Shown here: piece after piece, positions 56,483 through 63,850 of the stretch
Position numbering within the stretch: the stretch's first letter is position 1
Layout: the number at the start of each line of letters is the position of its first letter
NCBI RefSeq assembly: GCF_008932245.1
Contig: NZ_CP034909.1
Coordinates: 3,094,001 to 3,158,000 of the forward strand
Direction of reading: 5' to 3'
Origin: Sinorhizobium alkalisoli
GTDB lineage: Bacteria > Pseudomonadota > Alphaproteobacteria > Rhizobiales > Rhizobiaceae
DNA: 64,000 bases
Made by a program: the position numbers and the translations under genes
Notes under the pieces: model-generated
Seen by the model: only the letters and a program-made list of their open reading frames with translations
Told to the model about the DNA's origin: nothing
The model's database searches: none

Positions 56483-57604
56483 ATGGCAGGAAGCCCGAAG
56501 ATTCCGATACGACCTGCGGCTCGGACGAGCCCGACCCTTTGGTCTCAGATGCGGCTGTGCATGCTGAGGGCGATCCTGAGCACCTCGAGGGAAGCCGATG
56601 ACTGGGTGCTCGACAGCCCCCGTGCATGGCTCGGCACAGCGTTTCATCGTCTAATGGCGGCGCACCCCTCAGACGAGGCCGCAGCGGAAGTTCTTTGGGA
56701 TAGTGCGATCGGTCAGGTGCTGGAGGCCGCATCTACTCATCGGCTGAACCGGCGGTTCGGGACACCTGAGCGCTGGCCGGGATACTATCTCGTGCGCCAG
56801 CGCGCTATAGCATCGGCCGTGCGAAGCGGGCCATTGCCCAGGACGGCTGCGCAGCCGGCGAGGCCGGCCTCATCGATGGACGGGACCGAGAAGCTCTTGA
56901 CTGCACGCAATGGACGGCTCGCCGGAAGGCCGGATCATTTCGACCATCAGTCCGTGACGGAGTACAAATCAGCACTGCCCGATCCGGGATGGCCGGAGGC
57001 GGCAAGCGTCGTCGATGGATATTGGCGGCAGCTCAGGCTCTACGCAGTGCTCGTGGGTGAGACAGCGAGATGGCCGGTGGTCGCGCGAATTGTGTCCGCA
57101 TCCGGCCAGGTTCTCGAGGAGAGCGTAAATAGAATGAATTGCGACGCAGAGGCAGATGCTGCGGTCGCCGGCCTCCAGGCAATGAACGAGGCGCTGGAGC
57201 GTGGTTTCGACAGCAGCGAGCTCGCGAGCCCAAGTGAAATCGCGTGCGGACAATGTCAATACCAGGCAATCTGTCCGGCATTCTGGTCCAGGTGTGCATC
57301 TGCCTCTTGGCCTCAGCTGCGAGAACCGGCTGCGCGCGGGACGCTTGTGTCCATAGATCCCGGCGTCGACGGAGATCTCTACGCCGTCACGCTTCAGCTT
57401 GAGGGCAGGCACGGTGCCGGCGGTCCACAGTCGCTGGCGCTGAGAAGGTCAGTGCATGGTGATCTGACGGCCCGCGGCAAGGGAGCGCGAATTCGGGTCG
57501 TCCATGCAAGTATGCGGCCCGACGGGCGCCTCCGAGCTGGCATATCCACGTGCGTTTTCCTGGAAGACGAGCTACCGGAACTGGAGTGCAAGGGTTCTGC
57601 CTGA
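56483..57604 (+). CDS. Cas4/AddB-like FeS nuclease (PD-(D/E)XK, RecB family)
   Basis: 373 residues. The nuclease site is H55 (GTAFHRLM), D151 (GRPDHF) and E160-x-K162 (TEYKSA), with the QLRLYA helix after it. C26 near the N-terminus and C255, C258 and C264 (CGQCQYQAICPAF) reproduce the four cysteines that hold a 4Fe-4S cluster in Cas4, Dna2 and AddB. An extra domain of about 95 residues follows (OB-like, unassigned). Its ATG comes directly after the TAG of the helicase gene, so it belongs to the same operon. A coupled nuclease is not part of Druantia type II as I know it. Confidence 0.8.
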   Translation: MAGSPKIPIRPAARTSPTLWSQMRLCMLRAILSTSREADDWVLDSPRAWLGTAFHRLMAAHPSDEAAAEVLWDSAIGQVLEAASTHRLNRRFGTPERWPGYYLVRQRAIASAVRSGPLPRTAAQPARPASSMDGTEKLLTARNGRLAGRPDHFDHQSVTEYKSALPDPGWPEAASVVDGYWRQLRLYAVLVGETARWPVVARIVSASGQVLEESVNRMNCDAEADAAVAGLQAMNEALERGFDSSELASPSEIACGQCQYQAICPAFWSRCASASWPQLREPAARGTLVSIDPGVDGDLYAVTLQLEGRHGAGGPQSLALRRSVHGDLTARGKGARIRVVHASMRPDGRLRAGISTCVFLEDELPELECKGSA

Positions 57605-57771
57605 TGTGCCGCCGTATTCAGAATCTCGAGAAATAGCGCCTCGGCGCCTGCGGGCCGTTCACGTGTTCGGAAATAATGGAGCGCGTCAAACCAGGAAGTC
57701 GCTCGGGTTTCGACGGCATCTAATCTGTTGATGCCATTCTTGTTGTCTTGGACATCCGCTGTTTGGGGACT

Positions 57772-57978
57772 TCACTCATAGCAGACCTCTGAAAAGATAG
57801 CTGAGTAAGCCGTTTGTACCCACATACCATATGCCGCGAATTCTGTTGCTCTCTGCATGGCAGGGTTGAACACTGGAGGGTTCTCCTGCATCAGTTGGAG
57901 AATGTTGGCACTTAACGTCTGCGATAGTCGACGTGGACCCCCTTCGCCATATCGACCCTTCACCTCAGCAACTGGCAC
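57772..57978 (-). CDS. Possible small protein coupled to the endonuclease gene
   Basis: A 68-residue frame starts with GTG that shares a base with the stop TAG of the endonuclease gene (TAGTG), a typical translation-coupling arrangement. The product (EVKGRYGEGGPRRLSQTLSANILQLMQENPPVFNPAMQRATEF) is protein-like. No family is recognised. It could be a distinct protein or the end of a longer endonuclease shifted by an indel. Confidence 0.4.
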   Translation of the reverse strand: MPVAEVKGRYGEGGPRRLSQTLSANILQLMQENPPVFNPAMQRATEFAAYGMWVQTAYSAIFSEVCYE

Positions 57979-59012
57979 TAAAGCGGGAATTCGGGCAGCT
58001 GATTCAAGATGTGCTGCGCCGTGTCTCGCGGGGAAAGCGCTAGATATGTCTCGTCAATAGCCTTCGTAGGGGTCCCTCCTGCCAAAAGCGAGGTCATCGA
58101 TGCGGCCTTGTAGCGTCCGACAACATCGGCGTTGGCGAATGTCTCAAGATGGGCGTGAAATTTAATTGCTGGCCCGCGAAGCACGTAGCCCAAGATGTAC
58201 TTTAGCACGTTGGCCTCGAAAAGGGCTTGGTACAGTCTGTCGCTTCGGGTGCTCGTTTTCACGGCGATTGCGAATAGGAAATGGCGGCCTTCGAGTGTAC
58301 CCTGAATTCCTTGCCAGGCTGTGTCCAAGATGTCCTGGCTCGTATAGCTTAGATTAGGCAGGGGCGTCAGAAAGGGCTTGAACCCCTCGGGGATGGGGTC
58401 GGGCATTCTAAGGCCCAGAATGTCCGGCGTGCTGAGCTTCAGTTCCATCCCGCGCTTCTGAAGCGCCACTTCGAACGCTTTGTATTCCGCGCGCGCCTTT
58501 TCGTTCAATATGAGGGTCGTGTCGGCCCCCCGAGCCATTTTTACGATAGCTATTTTCCGCGCGGGGCTGGGGACGGCGTCCTTGGGCTGACTAAACACGG
58601 CGCTCGACCAAACTCCGGTGTCCATGAATGAATTCCAGGCGGCAGCAGCGTTCCATAGTGCGGCCGCTTCCATCGTTTCATAGATATCACCGTCGACCTT
58701 TGCCTTTTGAGCTTCGGTCAGTTCGAATGCCCCTGGCCAGATCACGTGGCCAGCCGCGTCGACATTTTGGTATGCTTGTCTGCGGTATTCAGCAAAGGGA
58801 CGAGTTGGATCGGGGTCGTTGTCGGTGCCGGGAACAAAAGTATCCAGCGCACAATCCATAACCCGCCGCTGAGTTATCTGGAATTGGGTGTTGCGCCCGC
58901 GTATCCGGCCGCCTCTCGTGTCGACGAGGCACCCTTTGCCCGCGGCATTGCAATTAAGGCACACGACCGCTTGACTATCGCTGTGAGGGGCGCTGGGGAA
59001 CGTAAATGGCAC
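57978..59012 (-). CDS. SgrAI-like type II restriction endonuclease
   Basis: 344 residues that parallel what I recall of SgrAI (339 residues, cuts CR/CCGGYG): MPFT start, RGRNTQFQITQRRVM, AKVDGDIYETMEAAALWNAAAAWNSFM, STPDILGL with the catalytic Asp, and AVKTSTRSDRLYQALFEANVLK with the Lys/Glu of the active site. The K-x-S-x-R-x-D-R-x3-E pattern defines the Cfr10I/Bse634I/NgoMIV/SgrAI group, which cleaves before CCGG. Start is GTG 59012, directly after the C-protein stop. The predicted site, CRCCGGYG or a relative, is inference. Confidence 0.75.
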   Translation of the reverse strand: MPFTFPSAPHSDSQAVVCLNCNAAGKGCLVDTRGGRIRGRNTQFQITQRRVMDCALDTFVPGTDNDPDPTRPFAEYRRQAYQNVDAAGHVIWPGAFELTEAQKAKVDGDIYETMEAAALWNAAAAWNSFMDTGVWSSAVFSQPKDAVPSPARKIAIVKMARGADTTLILNEKARAEYKAFEVALQKRGMELKLSTPDILGLRMPDPIPEGFKPFLTPLPNLSYTSQDILDTAWQGIQGTLEGRHFLFAIAVKTSTRSDRLYQALFEANVLKYILGYVLRGPAIKFHAHLETFANADVVGRYKAASMTSLLAGGTPTKAIDETYLALSPRDTAQHILNQLPEFPL

Positions 59013-59255
59013 CTAGTTTTTCCCCGGTTGGCTGAGGGCTATCTGTCGCGCGGTTGCGAACATAACGTCGAGATCGACCCCTAGTGCCTCAGAGATATTC
59101 TGGAGATTGCGGAGTGACGGGTTCCTGCGGCCGCGCTCGATTCCACTGACATATGTTCTGTCCAGCCCGGCACGCTCCGCCAATTCCTCCTGCGATAGGC
59201 GCACGAGTAGTCGGTGCTGACGAACGGCAGCGCCGTAGTACTTCGACAGGTCCAT
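59013..59255 (-). CDS. Controller (C) protein of the restriction-modification system
   Basis: 80 residues, almost only an XRE-type helix-turn-helix: VRQHRLLVRLSQEELAERAGLDRTYVSGIERGRRNPSL. C proteins of this size delay endonuclease synthesis until the methylase has protected the host. It is upstream of, and in one operon with, the endonuclease gene, and divergent from the methylase. A C-box-like dyad lies 57 bases before its start. Confidence 0.85.
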   Translation of the reverse strand: MDLSKYYGAAVRQHRLLVRLSQEELAERAGLDRTYVSGIERGRRNPSLRNLQNISEALGVDLDVMFATARQIALSQPGKN

Positions 59256-59311
59256 AGTGCCCCTGAGTCGTATGAGGCTCCTGCGTACGACCGATGGCTG
59301 GCGATCTCCAC

Positions 59312-59338
59312 GGACTATGAGTCACATCGAGTTAGTCC
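59312..59338. promoter_or_regulatory. C-box operator
   Basis: GGACTATGAGTC followed by a 5-base spacer and GAGTTAGTCC. The whole 27 bp is a nearly perfect dyad with two GACT/AGTC half-site pairs, as in C-protein operators (GACT-N3-AGTC). It lies between the divergent C and methylase genes. Confidence 0.75.
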
Positions 59339-59431
59339 ACAGGGGAAAGCCCCTTTCCCACCGTCCCCTCAGGACTCAGGCCATAGGGACTGTTGCCAGC
59401 TTGAGTGACCACCTCTAATGTCGCTGGAAGT

Positions 59432-59445
59432 GGACTCATGAGTCC
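59432..59445. promoter_or_regulatory. Second C-box-like palindrome before the methylase
   Basis: GGACTCATGAGTCC is a perfect 14-bp palindrome of the same GACT/AGTC type, 31 bases upstream of the methylase start. A second, methylase-side binding site of the C protein is plausible. Confidence 0.55.
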
Positions 59446-59476
59446 CTTCAATGCGCCGGTCACTTTTGGGGACACT

Positions 59477-60730
59477 ATGACGAAAAAACCAACGGCAGTA
59501 AGCCTCTTTTCGGGGTGCGGCGGGTTTTGCGAGGGTGTTGAGCTTGCCGGATTCGAAGTGAAGGTGGCGGTTGAGTTTGATCGATTCGCGTGTGAGACGT
59601 ACCGCGCGAACTTTCCGAAGACGCCTCTTTTTGAAGGCGATGTTCATGATTTCCTGTCTGGAGAGAACTTCGACAAGCATCTGAAGATGTGCGGAGAGGA
59701 CGTCGATCTGGTGTTCGGTGGCCCGCCCTGCCAAGGATTCAGCCAGATTGGGCCTCGCAATCTCTTCGACGACCGGAACCAACTATATACTCAGTTCGCT
59801 CGCGTAGTTGATCAGCTTCGGCCGAGGATGTTTCTCTTGGAGAACGTCCCCAACATCCTATTAATGAAAAAGGGCCATTTCCGAGATGCGATAATCACGC
59901 ATTTTCGAGGCTTGGGTTATGGGAATACAACGTTTGTAAAGGTCAGCGCGGCTGACTTCGGCGTACCTCAAACGCGTGAGCGAGTGTTTTTCTTTGGCAC
60001 GCGGGACGATCTGAACTGCGGCGGAGAGATAACCGATTTCGCACTCAAGCTTCTCGACGCTCAAAAGGTGGAAGAACAAACGACCGTCTGGGACGCCATA
60101 GGCGATCTCCCGAACCAGGTCGTTCCATCTGGAGGCACGCTCCCATACCCACCAGTAGAGCGCGCGCACCCATTCCTGCGAATGATGCGACTCGACTACT
60201 CGGAAGGATGTTACGCCAAGTCTACGAAACGCAAGCGGGCGATTGGCCGCGGCGAAGCGCAGCTTCATAATCACCATACCAAGGAAATGCTGGAGAAGCG
60301 CGCGCGTCTGATCACATACCTCAAGCCGGGAGAGAAGGCCGACTCGCTGCCGAAGGAGATTTGGAACGGCGCGCGTCCTGAAAAATGGCGTCGATTGCAT
60401 CCCGATCTGCCTAGCTACACTATTCTTGCACAGATGCATCGTGACCTCTCGGAGTGGGTCCATCCAAAGCTCGATCGGTGGATCACGGTGCGGGAAGCGG
60501 CTCGACTGCAGTCGTTTCACGACGGATTTGTGTTCAAGAGCAGCGAGTGGCAGATGCTGAAGCAAATAGGCAACGCTGTTCCGCCCTTGCTTGCCTACTC
60601 TGTGGCAACTATGGCAAAAGCCATCCTCGTGGACGCAAGCACGCCAGCCGGTGCGTTTGAGGGCTTCGGAGAGCCCGTCGACGAAGAGGTGGCGAGCGTT
60701 GCGCCTAACGCGGCTAGACTCTCAGCGTGA
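59477..60730 (+). CDS. C5-cytosine DNA methyltransferase
   Basis: 417 residues with the ordered C5-methylase motifs: AVSLFSGCGGFCEGVELAGF (I, SAM), GGPPCQGFSQIG with the catalytic C85 (IV), LLENVPN (VI), VPQTRERVFFFG (VIII), target recognition region about residues 215-350 and QIGNAVPPLLAYSVA (X). It protects the site cut by the adjacent SgrAI-like enzyme. ATG 59477 has GGGGA upstream; an in-frame ATG at 59438 lies inside the second C-box and is less likely. The gene is divergent from C and R. A fragment similar to its C-terminus is at 47488. Confidence 0.92.
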   Translation: MTKKPTAVSLFSGCGGFCEGVELAGFEVKVAVEFDRFACETYRANFPKTPLFEGDVHDFLSGENFDKHLKMCGEDVDLVFGGPPCQGFSQIGPRNLFDDRNQLYTQFARVVDQLRPRMFLLENVPNILLMKKGHFRDAIITHFRGLGYGNTTFVKVSAADFGVPQTRERVFFFGTRDDLNCGGEITDFALKLLDAQKVEEQTTVWDAIGDLPNQVVPSGGTLPYPPVERAHPFLRMMRLDYSEGCYAKSTKRKRAIGRGEAQLHNHHTKEMLEKRARLITYLKPGEKADSLPKEIWNGARPEKWRRLHPDLPSYTILAQMHRDLSEWVHPKLDRWITVREAARLQSFHDGFVFKSSEWQMLKQIGNAVPPLLAYSVATMAKAILVDASTPAGAFEGFGEPVDEEVASVAPNAARLSA

Positions 60731-60796
60731 GTTGCCGACGTCCGACGGGCAGAGTTGCGTCGCAGGAGAGACGGTCCCCCGACGCAGGGGCAAATC

Positions 60797-61240
60797 TTGG
60801 TAGACAAGCTAACGCCGGAGAGGCGTAGCGCCAACATGGCGCGCATCGCTTCTAAGAACACCAAGCCTGAAATGATTGTCAGGCGAATGGTCCATGCAAT
60901 GGGTTACAGGTACCGCCTTCATCGGCGAGACCTGCCGGGAAAGCCTGATCTCGTTTTCCCGAGCAGAAGGGCGGTCATATTTGTGCATGGCTGCTTCTGG
61001 CACCACCATCCTGATCCCGCTTGCAAAGACGCGGTTCTACCCAAGTCCAGAACCGACTATTGGAGCCCTAAGCTCGCCCGAAACGAGGAACGGGATAAAC
61101 AACACGTCGAAGCGCTAGCAGCTGAAGGGTGGCACGTTTTGATTATCTGGGAGTGTGAAGTTTCAGCCGCCGACTTATCAGACCGGATTCGTCGCTTTCT
61201 CGAGCACACTGCGGTTCCCCGACCCGGTGGGGTATACTAG
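60797..61240 (+). CDS. vsr: Very short patch repair endonuclease
   Basis: 147 residues: LTPERRSANMARIASKNTKPEMIVRR is the Vsr start, DLPGKPDLVFPSRRAVIFVHGCFWHHH contains the catalytic Asp and His and zinc-ligand residues, followed by WSPKLARNEERD. Vsr corrects T:G mismatches that arise by deamination of 5-methylcytosine and is the standard partner of C5 methylases. The TTG at 60797 with AGGGG before it gives the family start. Confidence 0.9.
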   Translation: MVDKLTPERRSANMARIASKNTKPEMIVRRMVHAMGYRYRLHRRDLPGKPDLVFPSRRAVIFVHGCFWHHHPDPACKDAVLPKSRTDYWSPKLARNEERDKQHVEALAAEGWHVLIIWECEVSAADLSDRIRRFLEHTAVPRPGGVY

Positions 61241-61931
61241 CTTGGATTTACACTGCCATTCGTCGCGACTTTGAAGGTGAAATTAGCGACTTGCGCACAT
61301 TTACTCGAAAGCCCGCGACCTTGCCCACTGGGGGTCCGCTTGCGCGTTCCGCCGCGCAAAAAGCGATGCGCACGGGTTGGAGCAGAACAGCGGTAGTTGC
61401 CGAAATCGCGCCCGCATGCGCCGTGTAAGCACCGCCAGCGATAATGATAAATCGGACGATCTCCATGCAGCGGTTCAGCCAACTGGCCAAATCGATTGGC
61501 TTCCTCGGTATCGGGATCGAGACGATTTCTGCGGCAAATATCCGCCATCCAGAAGACTGATGTCGTGGAGGCGAGGAACGATGCCTGCCGCACTGATTAA
61601 GATGTGCGGCGGATTCGTCGAATCAAAGCCTGCCCGTTGAGCCTGGGCGAGTGTGAAATTAATTTCACTGCCGACTTCTTCTGCGCCTTAGTTTTTACGC
61701 TCGATAGGTCAAGGAAGAGTTGCCCGCCTGCCATGGGTAGTTTTCCTCCAGATTGGACTAGAGTCGGGTCTGATCTAGAAGCAGCTTCGTGCCCGGCTGC
61801 ATCGCCTTTACTTAACCGAAATGGCTTCTGTGGTAGCTTCGCCAACCGTAAATCAAGGGTGGGCTAAAATGCGATAGACGTAGAAGTAATTTGTTAAATT
61901 GAGAGAGACCATCGAAGGTAGAGGTAAAGCG
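61241..61931. other. 690-base intergenic region with a palindrome and a half-site
   Basis: No credible gene: short frames on both strands lack start signals. It contains the third island palindrome at 61653-61668 and a half-site GTGAAATTA at about 61277. It separates the restriction-modification system from the next module. Confidence 0.45.
61653..61668. repeat. Island palindrome 3 (GTGAAATTAATTTCAC)
   Basis: A perfect 16-bp dyad, identical to the copy at 45606, in non-coding DNA. It lies about 260 bases upstream of the EVE/GIY-YIG-like gene. Confidence 0.6.
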
Positions 61932-62801
61932 GTGTCCAAAGTCTTCTTCACCTATGTTTGGGGTCCACCCGGAAATCCTGCTTGGCCCCTGACGTTTGCC
62001 ACTAAGGCCGCTCGGTCACATGCCAAGAAGGTGCTTTCTGAGGGGGATTTCGTCTTTACGATAGGCACACGCGGAGAGCCAACGGGGCCTGAACACAGGG
62101 GCAAAGTGCTCGGGGTCTTCCAGGTCTCCGACCTCGAAGTTAATACGCAGGATTACGAACTGCCGCGCAATCACGCTCGTCCTGAGTTTGATGGTGTGAT
62201 CCGCTTTCCCTATGCGCTGCATCCGATAGCGGTCTGGCAGGTTACATCGCCCGATAGCATGTTTTCCACGTTAGTCGGCCCCCTCACACCCAACCACCAC
62301 CTGCAAGCACAGTCGAAAATCGTCGAATTGGACGCGGCCACTGCCGCTCCTCTATTGGGCCTTGAACGTCATCAAGTCCCCCCCACTCTCCCCCGGACAG
62401 AATTTGGACGAGGTTTGGTGGCCTTGAAGAACAGCAAACTCGCACCCAAGCACCAAGGCAATTTCAGCGGAACCTTTGGCGATCATGACGTCTGGTTCGT
62501 TTATGCGCTGGTCTTGCAAGACGCGCGAAAAAAGGTCCTCGCGATAAAGGTGGGATATTCATTTGAACCCGAGCAACGTGCTGTCGCCCACAATGGACCA
62601 ATGGCCCCAGAAGTCACCGGCCTCAAGTGGGAAGTGTTTTTGAAACAGGCAACGTCGTCGGAAGACGCCGCACGACAGATCGAGCAGGCGGTCTTGGCTA
62701 AGCATGCAAAGCACCGCTTAGCCAGCAACGGTGAAATCATTGCGGGTGTCGATCCTCTTGCAATCGCCGGCACGATTGCAGACATCATGCGCAACAGCTA
62801 A
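61932..62801 (+). CDS. EVE-like plus GIY-YIG/T5orf172-like protein
   Basis: 289 residues. The N-terminal third has VFFTYVWGPPGNPAWPLTFATKAARSHAKKVLSEGDFVFTIGT and HRGKVLGVFQVSDLEVN, reminiscent of EVE/PUA-like modified-base readers. The C-terminal part has FVYALVLQDARKKVLAIKVGYSFEPEQRAVAHNG and HRLASNGEII, which matches the GIY-YIG superfamily (T5orf172/MUG113 type) with the Arg and Glu of the active site. A modification-dependent restriction role is the natural reading (inference). The start is GTG 61932 with AGAGG upstream. Confidence 0.55.
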   Translation: MSKVFFTYVWGPPGNPAWPLTFATKAARSHAKKVLSEGDFVFTIGTRGEPTGPEHRGKVLGVFQVSDLEVNTQDYELPRNHARPEFDGVIRFPYALHPIAVWQVTSPDSMFSTLVGPLTPNHHLQAQSKIVELDAATAAPLLGLERHQVPPTLPRTEFGRGLVALKNSKLAPKHQGNFSGTFGDHDVWFVYALVLQDARKKVLAIKVGYSFEPEQRAVAHNGPMAPEVTGLKWEVFLKQATSSEDAARQIEQAVLAKHAKHRLASNGEIIAGVDPLAIAGTIADIMRNS

Positions 62802-62913
62802 AGGTTGTCTTGCCGTGAAAGAATTTGTGGCGGTTTGCATATTGACGCCGACGGATATCTTGCAATTCATGTCGATGTCCACGATCTACTGGTAAGTAAA
62901 AAACAAGTCACGC

Positions 62914-63849
62914 ATGCAAACGTCTGATCAGGTCATTTTCGTAGACACGTGGGAGCAGGATGAAGACTTCCCCGTGTTTCCTATTGGCTCTAAGCCCAAG
63001 CGCATGTTGCGCGCGCCTCTAGATGCGCAAGAGCACTTTATAATCCCGGGCCACGCCTATCTCTTCAAGACAGCCCTAAACTGGCAAGCGCATCAGATTT
63101 GGTCGGAGATTGTAGCATTTCGGATCGGTGCCCTTCTGGGGCTCCCGGTTCCGCCATGCTTTGTGGCGGTTGATCGAAATACGGGCGATACGGGGGTGCT
63201 AGTCGAATTCTTCTATGGCTATCCCGCAGATCCCCAACCGGCGCGGCTAGTGCATGCCGTGGATTTCATGGAGCGGATTATCAAGGATGTGAAGCGCGGC
63301 CGACCGCACGCGCTTCAGACAAATATGGTTATAAGCCGGACGTTCGTGGATCGAGAAGATGCGGTCAGTTGGTGGGCGCACGCTATCGCATTCGACGCCA
63401 TGATTGGGAATGCCGATCGGCATCCTGAAAACTGGGGCTTTCTTTTCCGATTGGGCGAGCACCAGCAAGCGATATGGGAGATGGCTCCGCTGTTTGATAA
63501 TGGCACTAGCTTGGGCTACGAGATCCAGGAAGCAAACATCCCAGCAATGCTCGACCCAGTGAGGCTCAGCGCGTATGTCAATCGTGGCACGCATCATTGC
63601 AGCTGGAAATTGACCGATGATCGCCCTGGTCCTCACTTCGAGCTTTGTGCTCAATTTTTGGCTGCGCATCAGAACGCTGGCATTTCGATGGAAAATGTGA
63701 TTCGATTCGCATGGCCGCAAATCGAGGCAATCGTGACGGATTGCATGAGTTTCAACGTGCCGCTGCCTTTCACAAAATTGCGCGGTGACTTGGTGTTGGC
63801 ACTGTTGAAGGAACGGGAAGCGCGCCTTCGCGCTCTGTTGGGAATTTAA
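62914..63849 (+). CDS. HipA-like kinase domain protein
   Basis: 311 residues. The kinase core shows YLFKTALNWQAHQIWSEIVAFRIGALLGLPVPPCFVAV (N-lobe), FDAMIGNADRHPENWGFLF with the catalytic Asp and the N of the HRD-type loop, and MAPLFDNGTSLGYEIQ (DFD motif equivalent). HipA proteins phosphorylate serine on protein targets such as GltX and are usually toxins held by HipB; no HipB-type HTH gene is adjacent. The next gene starts one base after its stop. Confidence 0.8.
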   Translation: MQTSDQVIFVDTWEQDEDFPVFPIGSKPKRMLRAPLDAQEHFIIPGHAYLFKTALNWQAHQIWSEIVAFRIGALLGLPVPPCFVAVDRNTGDTGVLVEFFYGYPADPQPARLVHAVDFMERIIKDVKRGRPHALQTNMVISRTFVDREDAVSWWAHAIAFDAMIGNADRHPENWGFLFRLGEHQQAIWEMAPLFDNGTSLGYEIQEANIPAMLDPVRLSAYVNRGTHHCSWKLTDDRPGPHFELCAQFLAAHQNAGISMENVIRFAWPQIEAIVTDCMSFNVPLPFTKLRGDLVLALLKEREARLRALLGI

Positions 63850-63850
63850 A

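Noticed and set aside
50843..57604. DISARM as the identity of the helicase operon
   Set aside because: DISARM splits helicase (DrmA) and DUF1998 (DrmB) into two proteins and includes a PLD-type DrmC; here one protein holds both and no PLD protein is present.
57772..59012. Frameshifted endonuclease extending to 57772
   Set aside because: The 344-residue frame already matches the length of SgrAI; kept only as an alternative for the small coupled frame.
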